Made by a program: the position numbers and the translations under genes. A DNA stretch of 64,000 bases. Origin: Proteobacteria bacterium ST_bin14. Lineage in GTDB: Bacteria; Pseudomonadota; Alphaproteobacteria; Sphingomonadales; Sphingomonadaceae. Below, one piece after another: positions 32,169-40,921 of the stretch. The DNA is taken from positions 62,001 through 126,000 of the forward strand of contig MSXR01000004.1 in the NCBI GenBank assembly GCA_002083655.1, written 5' to 3'. The notes beneath the pieces are model-generated. The model searched no databases. It was given only the letters and a program-made list of their open reading frames with translations, and was not told the origin of the DNA. Each line of letters begins with the position of its first letter. Positions within the stretch are counted from its first letter, which is position 1.

Positions 32169-33125
32169 TCAGGCGGGGACTTCAAGGCCGCGGGGCAGCT
32201 TGAACGATATTGTTTCGCGGGTCGTTTCTTCCTCGCGCTCAGTGATCGTGTAGCGTTCGGCCAGCCGTGACACGAGTTCGCGAACCAGCACTTCTGGCGC
32301 AGAGGCGCCGGCGGAGATGCCCAGGGTTTTTACGCCCTCCAGCCAGGCGAAATCGAGGTCTTCTGCGCGCGGGATCAGCTTGGCCGGAATGCCGTGCCGT
32401 TCTGCGACTTCCACCAGCCGAAGCGAGTTGGACGAATTGGTCGCGCCAATCACCAGCATCGCATCACATTGTGTGGCGATGGCCTTTACTGCTGCCTGCC
32501 GGTTGGACGTGGCGTAGCAGATATCCTCACCGCGTGGTGCCTTGATGCCGGGGAAACGCTCAACCAGCTTGGCGACGATATCGGCTGTATCGTCTACCGA
32601 CAGCGTCGTTTGCGTCAGGAACGACAGGTTGTTGGGGTCATCGGGAACAAAGGCGACCGCGTCCTCAATCGTTTCGATCAGCGTCATTGCGCCCGGCGGC
32701 ACCTGGCCAAAGGTGCCGATGACTTCAGGGTGGCCGGCATGGCCAACAAAGATGATGTGACGGCCTGCCTCGACCAGCCGTTCGGCCTGGCGGTGGACCT
32801 TTGACACGAGCGGGCAGGTGGCGTCGAGATAGGCCAGGCCGCGATCCTCCGCCTCGATGGGCACCGATTTGGGCACGCCGTGCGCGGAAAACACCACGGG
32901 CACACCGTCTGGCATCTCATCGAGTTCCTCGACAAAGATCGCGCCTTTTTCGCGCAGCGTGTCGACCACATATTTATTGTGGACGATTTCGTGACGGACA
33001 TAGACCGGCGCGCCATATTTCTCGATCGCGAGTTCAACGATGTGGATGGCGCGGTCGACCCCCGCGCAAAAGCCGCGCGGTGCGGCGATCAAAAGGTCGA
33101 GGGTGGGTTTGAGGGCGCTAGTCAT
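32169..33125 (-). CDS. ispH: 4-hydroxy-3-methylbut-2-enyl diphosphate reductase
   Basis: IspH (LytB) is the iron-sulfur enzyme that makes IPP and DMAPP in the MEP pathway. The three cluster cysteines are at about residues 20 (PRGFCAGVDRA), 104 (DATCPLVSKVH) and 203 (DICYATSNRQ). The proton-donor Glu lies in the region of FLTQTTLS. Length is 318. It heads the ispH-thrB-rnhA transcript. Confidence 0.96.
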   Translation of the reverse strand: MTSALKPTLDLLIAAPRGFCAGVDRAIHIVELAIEKYGAPVYVRHEIVHNKYVVDTLREKGAIFVEELDEMPDGVPVVFSAHGVPKSVPIEAEDRGLAYLDATCPLVSKVHRQAERLVEAGRHIIFVGHAGHPEVIGTFGQVPPGAMTLIETIEDAVAFVPDDPNNLSFLTQTTLSVDDTADIVAKLVERFPGIKAPRGEDICYATSNRQAAVKAIATQCDAMLVIGATNSSNSLRLVEVAERHGIPAKLIPRAEDLDFAWLEGVKTLGISAGASAPEVLVRELVSRLAERYTITEREEETTRETISFKLPRGLEVPA

Positions 33126-33146
33126 AGGTCATTCCTACGCGATTGC

Positions 33147-33175
33147 TTGCGCGTGCGAAAGCCGGTTCCTATGCT
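33147..33175 (+). promoter_or_regulatory. Candidate sigma-70 promoter for the lipoprotein gene
   Basis: TTGCGC (33147-33152), a spacer of 17 bases and TATGCT (33170-33175) lie 85 bases before the lipoprotein start. Both boxes differ from consensus but the spacing is ideal. Confidence 0.4.
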
Positions 33176-33259
33176 ATACGCCTTAAAGGCTTCCGCTTCT
33201 GCAGGCGGCGGCCCCGTTCTCGTCAAATCCCGTTTTTGTTAAAAGAGGTGCGTACGCTT

Positions 33260-33910
33260 GTGACAGCCCGGAAAATCGCTCTCCCCGTCGCCCTTGCCCT
33301 GGTTTCCATCGGGCTTTCCTCAGGCTGTACCCAAACCGGTGAAGTCACCCTGGGCGGTATCACGGCAATCCGTACCGCGTGCCCTGCCGTCGCGGTGCCC
33401 GCCGGGACGGGGGATATTACCCTGTTCAACCCGGCATCGAGCCAGGATCTATCCGCGCTCGACGTTACGGCGTTGATGACCGACGTCCGATCAGCGTGCA
33501 CGGATGTGGGGGAAAATGTGCAGACGGTCGTCAGCTTTGAGGTGCGCGCGCGCCGCAGCAATGCTCAGGGCGCGCGTGACGTAACCTTGCCCTATTTCAT
33601 CACCGTGGTGCAGGGCGGCACGGCGGTGGTCGCCAAGCGGATCGGCCGGGTGTCGGTGCATTTTGACGATGGCCAGCAGCGCGCAACGGTGACCGGGCAG
33701 GCAACAGCCAATGTCCTGCGTTCAGCGGCAACCCTGTCGCGGGAGATTCGCAAATCACTCACCCGGATTCGCAAGGCCGGGGCCGATGACGCAGCGGTTG
33801 ACCCGCTGTCCCGCCCCGAAATCCGTCAAGCGGTGCAGCGCGCAAGCTTTGAAGCGCTGGTGGGTTTCCAGCTAACCGACGACCAGCTGAAGTTTAACGT
33901 CACACGGTAA
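33260..33910 (+). CDS. Putative lipoprotein of unknown function
   Basis: This 216-residue protein has a signal peptide with lipobox LSSGC, so it should be lipid-anchored in the envelope. The GTG at 33260 has AGAGGTG upstream. The body is beta-rich (VQTVVSFEVRARRSN, VTLPYFITVVQGG, KRIGRVSVHFDDGQ) and ends with a helical part (EIRQAVQRASFEALVGFQLTDDQL). No catalytic motif is recognised. It is divergent from ispH. Single-gene unit before the riboswitch. Confidence 0.75.
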   Translation: MTARKIALPVALALVSIGLSSGCTQTGEVTLGGITAIRTACPAVAVPAGTGDITLFNPASSQDLSALDVTALMTDVRSACTDVGENVQTVVSFEVRARRSNAQGARDVTLPYFITVVQGGTAVVAKRIGRVSVHFDDGQQRATVTGQATANVLRSAATLSREIRKSLTRIRKAGADDAAVDPLSRPEIRQAVQRASFEALVGFQLTDDQLKFNVTR

Positions 33911-33985
33911 GCGGCACCCGATTGACTCGCCTGTTGCGGCGCGGCAAAGCTGCGTCATCGATGGCGGGCAACCGGCATGGGTAAG

Positions 33986-34195
33986 CGCGGGAGAGCGTTT
34001 CGGGTAACCCCAAAGGTTGGCCGAAACCGCCGAAGGAGCAACCGCCCCGGAATCTCTCAGGCAATCGGGACCGCGCTGACCTGAAACGATACTCTGGAAA
34101 GCGGCAGCGCGGCGTTCGCTCTGCCCACCGAAGGGGTAAGCCGGCCTGGCATAAAGCGGGCGGCGAAAGCTCTCAGGTTCCGTGACAGAGGGGGC
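33986..34195 (+). promoter_or_regulatory. Tandem glycine riboswitch
   Basis: Two glycine aptamers are present. The first, about 33986-34080, has GCGGGAGAG, CCGAAGGAGCAA and AATCTCTCAGG. The second, about 34091-34195, has CTCTGGAAAGC, ACCGAAGGGGTAA and AGCTCTCAGGTTCCGTGACAGAG. The two halves and the position 66 bases upstream of gcvT are as in known glycine riboswitches, which turn on glycine cleavage genes when glycine is bound. The conserved words are seen; the boundaries are approximate. Confidence 0.93.
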
Positions 34196-34260
34196 GACGT
34201 GTCGCAGCCGGGAAACCGCGCTCGGCCAGTCGTAACCCCCATGTGCGGAAAAGGCCTGTC

Positions 34261-35418
34261 ATGAGCGACCAGATCGAATTTATCGATACCGTCGAAAACC
34301 TGCCGCTTGACGCATGGCACCGAGCGCGCGGCGCGCGAATGGTTGAGTTCGCCGAATATTACATGCCAATCCAATATGATGGCATCATGGCCGAACATTT
34401 GTGGACGCGCGAAAATGCGGGCCTGTTTGATGTCAGCCATATGGGGCAATTGCTGTTTGCCGCAGACGGGGACCGCGCCGATGTGGCGGCGGCGCTTGAG
34501 GCGACGTTGCCCGGCGACATCAAGGGGCTGGCGGCGGGCAAGATGCGGTATTCGCTGCTGCTGGCCGATAATGGGGGTATCCTGGACGACCTGATGGTCA
34601 CGCGGCTGCCCGATGGAGCAACGTTCGACGCCGCGTTCTACATGGTCGTCAATGGCGCTGTGAAGGCGGATGACATCGCCCATTTCGCTGAGCATTTGCC
34701 CGATGATGTTCGGCTGAACCACCTCGACGAACAGGCGCTGCTGGCGCTGCAGGGGCCAAAGGCGGTGGACGCGCTGGCGCGGATCGTGCCGGGTGTTGAG
34801 GCGCTGATATTCATGACGGCGGCGGGGTTCGACTGGAACGGCACGCCGCTATGGGTTAGCCGGTCGGGCTATACCGGCGAGGATGGCTTTGAAATTTCCG
34901 TGCCTGCCGACGCGGTTGAGGCACTCGCCGATGCATTGTGTGCGCAGCCGGAAGTGAAGCCCATCGGGCTGGGCGCGCGCGATTCGCTGCGGCTTGAGGC
35001 GGGGTTGCCGCTCTACGGGCATGATCTTAGTCCAGAGACGACGCCGGTCATGGCCGATCTGGGTTTTGCCCTGTCAAAGCGCCGCCGCGAAGAGGGCGGG
35101 TTCCCGGGCGCCGAACGCATTCTGGCAGAGCGCGCTGCGGGTGCCGCCACAAAGCGCGTTGGCCTGATGATCGATGGCAAACAGCCGGTGCGCGAGGGTG
35201 CCGAGGTGATCGGCGCCGATAACGTGCCGGTCGGCAAGCTAACCTCTGGCGGGTTCGCCCCCAGCGTCGGCGCGCCGATTGCGATGGCCTATCTGCCCGC
35301 AGACATAGCGGCACCCGGTACGCAGGTTCGTATTGCCCAGCGCGGCAAAATCCATATCGGCACCGTGACCGCGATGCCCTTCATCCCCCACCGCTACTTT
35401 CGAGGAGCAGCGAAATGA
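34261..35418 (+). CDS. gcvT: Aminomethyltransferase, glycine cleavage T protein
   Basis: GcvT moves the methylene carbon from the lipoyl arm of GcvH to tetrahydrofolate and releases ammonia. The folate-binding domain shows EYYMPIQYDGIMAEHLWTR, GLFDVSHMGQL (Asp important for catalysis) and RSGYTGEDGFEI. GLGARDSLRLEAGLPLYGHD is a family signature. The C-terminal domain ends MPFIPHRYFR. The ATG at 34261 is used; an earlier in-frame codon falls close to the riboswitch. Length is 385 residues. The stop overlaps gcvH. Confidence 0.96.
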   Translation: MSDQIEFIDTVENLPLDAWHRARGARMVEFAEYYMPIQYDGIMAEHLWTRENAGLFDVSHMGQLLFAADGDRADVAAALEATLPGDIKGLAAGKMRYSLLLADNGGILDDLMVTRLPDGATFDAAFYMVVNGAVKADDIAHFAEHLPDDVRLNHLDEQALLALQGPKAVDALARIVPGVEALIFMTAAGFDWNGTPLWVSRSGYTGEDGFEISVPADAVEALADALCAQPEVKPIGLGARDSLRLEAGLPLYGHDLSPETTPVMADLGFALSKRRREEGGFPGAERILAERAAGAATKRVGLMIDGKQPVREGAEVIGADNVPVGKLTSGGFAPSVGAPIAMAYLPADIAAPGTQVRIAQRGKIHIGTVTAMPFIPHRYFRGAAK

Positions 35419-35786
35419 GCCGTTATTTCACCGAAGACCATGAATGGGTTGAGCTTGACGGCGAAATCGGCACCGTCGGCATCACCGAATACGCCCAGGA
35501 ACAGCTTGGCGATATCGTGTTCGTCGACACGCCTGAAGAGGGCAAGGAACTGACCAAGGGTGACGAGGCCGCCGTGGTCGAATCGGTAAAGGCTGCGTCC
35601 GACGTCTATTCGCCAGTGTCCGGCACGGTGATTGAGGGCAATGCCGCGCTCGCTGATTCGCCAGCACTCGTCAACGAAGATGCCGAAGGTGATGGCTGGT
35701 TCTTCAAGATCACGCTGAGCGATCCGAGCGAGGTCGAATCGATGATGGACGAAGTCGCCTACGAAGCATTCGTCGCCAGGCTTTGA
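35415..35786 (+). CDS. gcvH: Glycine cleavage H protein
   Basis: This 123-residue lipoyl carrier shuttles the aminomethyl group between GcvP, GcvT and the dehydrogenase. The lipoylated lysine is about residue 59 (VVESVKAASDVYSPVSG). HEWVELDGEIGTVGITEYAQ is typical. The start overlaps gcvT by 4 bases. A gap of 140 bases follows before gcvPA. Confidence 0.97.
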   Translation: MSRYFTEDHEWVELDGEIGTVGITEYAQEQLGDIVFVDTPEEGKELTKGDEAAVVESVKAASDVYSPVSGTVIEGNAALADSPALVNEDAEGDGWFFKITLSDPSEVESMMDEVAYEAFVARL

Positions 35787-35926
35787 TGTGCCTAAGCCCC
35801 TGCCGCTTGCGGTAGGGTGACGGGGTAATGGCGATCCGCAATTCCCGCATCCGGTTGAAGCTGCCCACACCCTATCCCTAGTCCGAAGGCAAGGGGCCCT
35901 AAAGGCGGGGGGGCCAGGAGAAAATA

Positions 35927-37285
35927 ATGCGTTATCTGCCGCTTACCAATACTGATCGCCAGGCAATGCTGGGTACCATTGGAGTGTCCTCGATCGACGA
36001 TCTGTTCGTCGATGTGCCTGAAGTGGCGCAGCTTGATGGCCCCATTCAGGGCCTGCCGATGCACGCCAGCGAAATGGCGGTCGAGCGGCACATGACGGCG
36101 CTGTCGCGGCAAAATCTGGTTGCGGGGGATGTGCCGTTTTTTCTGGGCTGCGGGGCGTATAAGCATCATGTGCCGGCGTCGGTTGATCACATCATCCAGC
36201 GCGGCGAGTTCCTGACCGCCTATACTCCGTATCAGCCGGAAATCGCGCAGGGCACGCTGCAGATGCTGTTCGAGTTTCAGTCTCAGGTCGCCCGCCTGCT
36301 CGGCACTGATGTGGCAAACGCATCCATGTATGATGGCTCAACGGCGTGCTGGGAGGCGATCGTGATGGCGCGGCGCATCACCAAGCGCGGCAAGGCTATC
36401 CTGTCATCAGGCCTGCATCCGCATTATGTGTCAGTTGCCAAGACGATGGCGACCTTTACCGGCGACGCGCTGGAAACCGCAGCGCCGCTGTTGAGCGCTG
36501 CGACTGATTCAGACGCGCTGATTGCGGCAATTGATGACGATACGTCGTGCGTTGTCGTTCAATATCCCGATATTCTGGGCCGCATCACTGATCTCGCGCC
36601 GATTGCGGCGGCTTGCCACGCCAAAAAGGCGTTGCTGATCGCGGTGGTGACCGAGCCGGTTGCGCTGGGCGCGATCAAGTCGCCGGGCGAAATGGACGCC
36701 GATATTGTGGTGGGTGAGGGGCAGTCGCTCGGTGTTGGCCTGCAATTTGGCGGGCCTTATGTCGGGCTGTTCGGCTGCAAGGAAAAATACCTGCGCCAGA
36801 TGCCGGGGCGGTTGTGCGGTGAGACCGTCGACGCGACCGGCAAGCGCGGTTTCGTGCTGACGCTCAGCACGCGGGAACAACATATTCGCCGTGAAAAGGC
36901 CACGTCAAATATTTGTACAAATTCAGGACTTTGTGCGCTGGCCTTTAGTGTTCACATGACATTGCTGGGGGAAAAGGGGCTGCGCAGCATGGCGGCGATC
37001 AACCACCAGAATGCCATTGCGGCGGCTGACAGGTTGGTACAGATTCCCGGTGTAACCCTTGTAAATGACAGCTTTTTCAATGAATTCACCGTGAAGCTGC
37101 CTAAAGCTGCACGCGCGATTGTGCGCAAGCTGGCTGAGCGCCGGATATTGGCGGGGGTATCGCTTGGCAGGCTGTATCCGGGCCATCCGGCGTTGGAAAA
37201 CGGGCTGGTCGTCGCGGTGACTGAGATGACGAGCGCTGACGATATTGAAGCATTGGCGACCGCGCTGACGGAGGTTTTGGCATGA
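35927..37285 (+). CDS. gcvPA: Glycine dehydrogenase (decarboxylating) subunit 1
   Basis: This 452-residue protein is the N-terminal half of the P protein in the split form. MRYLPLTNTDRQAML opens it, and FLGCGAYKHHVPASV, RGEFLTAYTPYQPEI, GQTLQ-like and GEGQSLGVGLQFGGPY segments mark the family. It lacks the PLP lysine, which is on subunit 2. AGGAG is 5-9 bases upstream. It overlaps gcvPB by 4 bases. Confidence 0.96.
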   Translation: MRYLPLTNTDRQAMLGTIGVSSIDDLFVDVPEVAQLDGPIQGLPMHASEMAVERHMTALSRQNLVAGDVPFFLGCGAYKHHVPASVDHIIQRGEFLTAYTPYQPEIAQGTLQMLFEFQSQVARLLGTDVANASMYDGSTACWEAIVMARRITKRGKAILSSGLHPHYVSVAKTMATFTGDALETAAPLLSAATDSDALIAAIDDDTSCVVVQYPDILGRITDLAPIAAACHAKKALLIAVVTEPVALGAIKSPGEMDADIVVGEGQSLGVGLQFGGPYVGLFGCKEKYLRQMPGRLCGETVDATGKRGFVLTLSTREQHIRREKATSNICTNSGLCALAFSVHMTLLGEKGLRSMAAINHQNAIAAADRLVQIPGVTLVNDSFFNEFTVKLPKAARAIVRKLAERRILAGVSLGRLYPGHPALENGLVVAVTEMTSADDIEALATALTEVLA

Positions 37286-38850
37286 CGATCAACGCAAGCG
37301 GCTGGCGGCCCAGCATGGTCGGTGGCGCAACCGAAGGCCCCGCGACGTTTACGGGCAACAAGGCGCTGATGCTCGACGAAGCGCTGATTTTCGAGATCGG
37401 CTCGACGGAAACGACGGGTGTCGACTTTGCCCCTGTCGGAACGGCGGTGTCGCGATTGGGTGGGCTGGAACGCCGCGTCGAAATCGGCCTGCCCGGCCTG
37501 TCTGAGCCCGAAGCGGTGCGCCATTACACGCGTCTAAGCCGCCAGAATTACGCGATTGATTTGGGCTTTTTCCCGCTCGGCAGTTGCACAATGAAGCACA
37601 ATCCGCGGCTGAATGAGCGGATGGCTCGGCTCCCCGGTTTTGCCGATATCCACCCACTCCAGCCCGTTGATACGGTGCAAGGTGCGCTGGGCGTGATCAA
37701 CGAACTGGCGCACTGGCTGATCACGCTAACCGGCATGGAAGCCGTGGCGATGAGCCCGAAAGCAGGCGCGCATGGAGAGCTTTGCGGCATTCTGGCAATC
37801 CGCGCTGCATTGGAAGCGCGCGGAGAGGGGCATCGAAAGATTATCCTGGTGCCGGAATCGGCGCATGGCACCAACCCGGCAACCGCTGCCTTTGCGGGCT
37901 ATCAGGTAGAGGATATTCCCGCGACGCCAGAGGGTCGGGTTGATCTGGCAGCGCTGACGGCGCGGCTTGGGCCGGATGTGGCGGGGGTGATGATCACCAA
38001 CCCCAACACCTGCGGCCTGTTTGAGCGCGACATGCGGGCAATTTCAGACGCGGTGCATGCTGCTGGCGGCCTGGTCTATTGCGATGGCGCGAATTTCAAC
38101 GCCATTGTCGGGCGCGTCCGCCCCGGCGATCTGGGCATTGATGCGATGCACATCAACCTGCACAAAACCTTTTCGACCCCGCATGGCGGCGGTGGACCGG
38201 GATCCGGGCCGGTGGTGCTATCCGCCGCCCTTGCGCCCTTCGCGCCGCTGCCATTTGTGGAAAAGCAGGGCGACCATTTCGTCCTGATCGAAGAAGAAAC
38301 CTCGGGCGATCACCATGCGGGCAGTTTTGGCCGGATGGTCGCGTTTCATGGCCAGATGGGCATGTTCACCCGCGCGCTGACTTATATCATGAGCCACGGG
38401 GCGGATGGCCTGCGGCAAGTGGCGGAGGACGCGGTGCTGAACGCCAATTATGTGCTGCGCAGCCTTGAGGACGTGCTCGATGCGCCGTTCGCGCATAGCG
38501 GGCCATGCATGCATGAGGCGTTGTTCAGCGATAATGGCATGGCGGAAGGCTTCTCCACGCTCGATATCGCCAAGGGGCTGATCGACGAAGGTTTCCACCC
38601 GATGACGGTGTATTTCCCGCTGGTCGTGCACGGCGCAATGCTGGTTGAGCCGACCGAGACCGAGAGCAAGGCCGCGCTCGACCAGTTCATCGGTGCGCTG
38701 CGCCACGTGGCGGAACGCGCCAAGGCGGGCGATCCCGCGCTGAAAACCGCGCCGCATTACGCCCCGCGTGCGCGGCTGGATGAAACACTGGCAGCACGCA
38801 AACCCGTGCTGGTGTGGAAACCCGCCCCGCTGGCCGCAGCGGCAGAATAA
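37282..38850 (+). CDS. gcvPB: Glycine dehydrogenase (decarboxylating) subunit 2
   Basis: This is the PLP-bearing half of split P protein, 522 residues. FPLGSCTMKHNPRLNE, LSPKAGAHGELCG-like, MITNPNTCGLFE and the PLP lysine in HINLHKTFSTPHGGGGPG are visible. With GcvPA, GcvH, GcvT and lipoamide dehydrogenase it decarboxylates glycine. It ends the riboswitch-controlled operon; the next gene starts 2 bases later. Confidence 0.96.
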   Translation: MTINASGWRPSMVGGATEGPATFTGNKALMLDEALIFEIGSTETTGVDFAPVGTAVSRLGGLERRVEIGLPGLSEPEAVRHYTRLSRQNYAIDLGFFPLGSCTMKHNPRLNERMARLPGFADIHPLQPVDTVQGALGVINELAHWLITLTGMEAVAMSPKAGAHGELCGILAIRAALEARGEGHRKIILVPESAHGTNPATAAFAGYQVEDIPATPEGRVDLAALTARLGPDVAGVMITNPNTCGLFERDMRAISDAVHAAGGLVYCDGANFNAIVGRVRPGDLGIDAMHINLHKTFSTPHGGGGPGSGPVVLSAALAPFAPLPFVEKQGDHFVLIEEETSGDHHAGSFGRMVAFHGQMGMFTRALTYIMSHGADGLRQVAEDAVLNANYVLRSLEDVLDAPFAHSGPCMHEALFSDNGMAEGFSTLDIAKGLIDEGFHPMTVYFPLVVHGAMLVEPTETESKAALDQFIGALRHVAERAKAGDPALKTAPHYAPRARLDETLAARKPVLVWKPAPLAAAAE

Positions 38851-38851
38851 G

Positions 38852-39295
38852 GTGACCTGGCCCGCCATCTTCCAGATCGTCAACACCACCGCGCTGCTGC
38901 TGTGGCTGGTGTTAATTCTGGCACCGCGCTGGCGGGGCGGGATTGGGCAGTTGCGGATTGCAGGGGCGGGCGGGCTCAGCCTGTTTTATGTCGTGCTGAT
39001 CACGACCGCGCTGACAATCGGGTTTGGCGACACTGGCGGCCCGGCTCCCGATTTCACGACCATTGCGGGCATTCGCGCGATTTTCGCCACCGATGGCGGC
39101 GTGGTAACGGGCTGGACGCATTATCTGGCGCTTGATCTGTTTACCGGGCTGTGGATTGCGGAAGATGCTGATCGGCGCGGCATGGGCCGGGTGGTGCAGG
39201 CCCCGATATTGGCGCTCACCTTCCTGGCTGGGCCTGCGGGATTATTCCTGTATCTGTTGGTGTCGCGCGCATTTGGGCGGTCAACGGGGGGCTGA
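38852..39295 (+). CDS. Aba4-like (DUF4281) membrane protein
   Basis: This 147-residue inner-membrane protein resembles the ABA4/DUF4281 family named after a plant protein of xanthophyll (neoxanthin) synthesis. It has about four hydrophobic segments (IFQIVNTTALLLWLVLILAP, LSLFYVVLITTALTI, HYLALDLFTGLWIAEDADRRG, LTFLAGPAGLFLYLLVSRA). HYLALDLFTGLWIAEDA is the family word. The GTG at 38852 follows gcvPB by one base and lies at the edge of a ribosome-binding-like AATAAGG. Its bacterial role is unknown. Confidence 0.75.
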   Translation: MTWPAIFQIVNTTALLLWLVLILAPRWRGGIGQLRIAGAGGLSLFYVVLITTALTIGFGDTGGPAPDFTTIAGIRAIFATDGGVVTGWTHYLALDLFTGLWIAEDADRRGMGRVVQAPILALTFLAGPAGLFLYLLVSRAFGRSTGG

Positions 39296-39296
39296 C

Positions 39297-39821
39297 ATGC
39301 CGGTTCATACTGCCGATCCGAAACAGTGGATTGGCTATGTCATTGCCGCAGTCATTATGTCCTTTGTGCTGGCATTCAGGATGCGGCGGATGAGCCGGCT
39401 GCGTCCGCTGAAGATCGAGCGGTTGTGGATTGTTCCGGCGCTTTTTCTGGCGTTGGCCAGCGTCATCCTGTTCGAATTTCCGCCAGTTGGCGTGCAATGG
39501 GCGCTGTGCGGCGCCGCGTTGCTGGTGGGCGCTGCGCTTGGCTGGCAGCGCGGCAAACTGATGCATATTGAGGTTGATCCGCAAACGCATGAACTGAACC
39601 AGCGCGCCTCTGCCGGGGCGCTGATCCTGCTGGTCGCGCTGGTCGCGGTGCGCATCGGCGCGCGTAATCTGGTGGGGCAGGGCGGTGTGCTCCACATCAA
39701 CGCGCTGGTGCTGGCCGATATGCTGATTGTGATGGCGCTTGGGCTGTTCACCGCGCAACGCATTGAAATATATCTGCGCGCGCGGCGGTTGATCGCCTCG
39801 GTGCGCCCCGCCAACGCCTGA
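39297..39821 (+). CDS. CcdC-like/DUF1453 membrane protein
   Basis: This 174-residue protein has about four transmembrane helices (WIGYVIAAVIMSFVLAFRM, LWIVPALFLALASVILF, WALCGAALLVGAALGWQRG, INALVLADMLIVMALGLF). GWQRGKLMHIEVDPQTHELNQ between helices matches the DUF1453/CcdC-like family. The ATG at 39297 is 1 base after the previous stop. Function unknown. Confidence 0.65.
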   Translation: MPVHTADPKQWIGYVIAAVIMSFVLAFRMRRMSRLRPLKIERLWIVPALFLALASVILFEFPPVGVQWALCGAALLVGAALGWQRGKLMHIEVDPQTHELNQRASAGALILLVALVAVRIGARNLVGQGGVLHINALVLADMLIVMALGLFTAQRIEIYLRARRLIASVRPANA

Positions 39822-39978
39822 AGCGGTGTCGCGGCCACGCCGCCCGGCTGGCACTGATTGCTGAAGAAGCTGGGCTTTATTGGTACGCTGCGATTAACCT
39901 TACGTCAAAAACCGCATATTGCACCATGCGGTGCGAACCGTTAGCCCATATGCGTAGTAACATTGAGGGCGTTTGGAC

Positions 39979-40884
39979 ATGGCGGTGCCTGATCGGAGGA
40001 TATCAGTTGATCCCCGACTATGGCGGGACTGGGTATCAGTACCTGCAGCCAATGATTATCAGCCACATTTTCTGGCCGGCGGCTTTCTGGAAAGCTTTAC
40101 CGATACCAATTCGGCGATGTACCAGCCCGCGCTCGACCATCATCTTGTGGTGCTGCATCAGCGCGGGGCAAAACGGGTTCAACGCGATGGCGGCGGTGGC
40201 CAGCGGATCGTGGATGTGGAGCTGAATGCCACCACGACGGTGGAGGCAGGCAGTGTTTATCGCTGGCGGACAGAGGGGCCGATTGGGTTTGCGCATCTGT
40301 ACGTCGCGCCGGATTATTTCTCCACGCTGGTCGCCGAAACCTATGGCCGCGCCCCATCAGCCGTCAGCTTTGCGGAGACGATTGGTCGCCCCGATCCCCA
40401 TGCCGCCAATCTGTTTGGACTGCTGCTCGACAGGCGCGGTGAACCTGATTGGGCGCTGTCGGCGGATTGTTATTTTGATGCCTTGCTGGTCAGGCTTGCA
40501 GCGACATCGCACTGGGGTGGCGAGTTTCGGCAATATCGTCGAATGGCGCTGAGCCCGCACACCATATCGCGGGTTCGGGATTTTGTTCGCAGCAATATCG
40601 GGGTGCGTATCTCGCTGACGGATCTGGCCGAAGTGGCTGGCTATAGCCGGTTCCACTTTGTCCGCGCCTTCAAGGAGAGCACCGGCCTGCCGCCCTATGC
40701 CTATGTCATCCGTGAACGGATTGCAGTGGCGCAGGAGATGATCCGCGCAGGCAACATGCCCATTGCCGAGGCGGCACGGCTGTGCGGCTTTACCACCCAT
40801 GCCCATTTTTCCACCCAGTTCCGATCCATCACCGGGACAACCCCGGCAGAGTATCGCCGCCGCTTCGGGGGGATGGGGGAATAG
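39979..40884 (+). CDS. AraC family transcriptional regulator
   Basis: This regulator of about 301 residues has a variable N-terminal effector domain and a C-terminal AraC DNA-binding domain from about residue 200 (VRISLTDLAEVAGYSRFHFVRAFKESTG, PIAEAARLCGFTTHAHFSTQFRSITGTTPAEYRRRF). Both helix-turn-helix units are intact. The ATG at 39979 has TGAGGG upstream; a codon two residues earlier is possible. It converges with the outer-membrane gene at 40922. The target and effector are unknown. Confidence 0.9.
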   Translation: MAVPDRRISVDPRLWRDWVSVPAANDYQPHFLAGGFLESFTDTNSAMYQPALDHHLVVLHQRGAKRVQRDGGGGQRIVDVELNATTTVEAGSVYRWRTEGPIGFAHLYVAPDYFSTLVAETYGRAPSAVSFAETIGRPDPHAANLFGLLLDRRGEPDWALSADCYFDALLVRLAATSHWGGEFRQYRRMALSPHTISRVRDFVRSNIGVRISLTDLAEVAGYSRFHFVRAFKESTGLPPYAYVIRERIAVAQEMIRAGNMPIAEAARLCGFTTHAHFSTQFRSITGTTPAEYRRRFGGMGE

Positions 40885-40921
40885 CGGCGGCGATGGGGGG
40901 AATCAGCAGTGTCCGAAGGCG

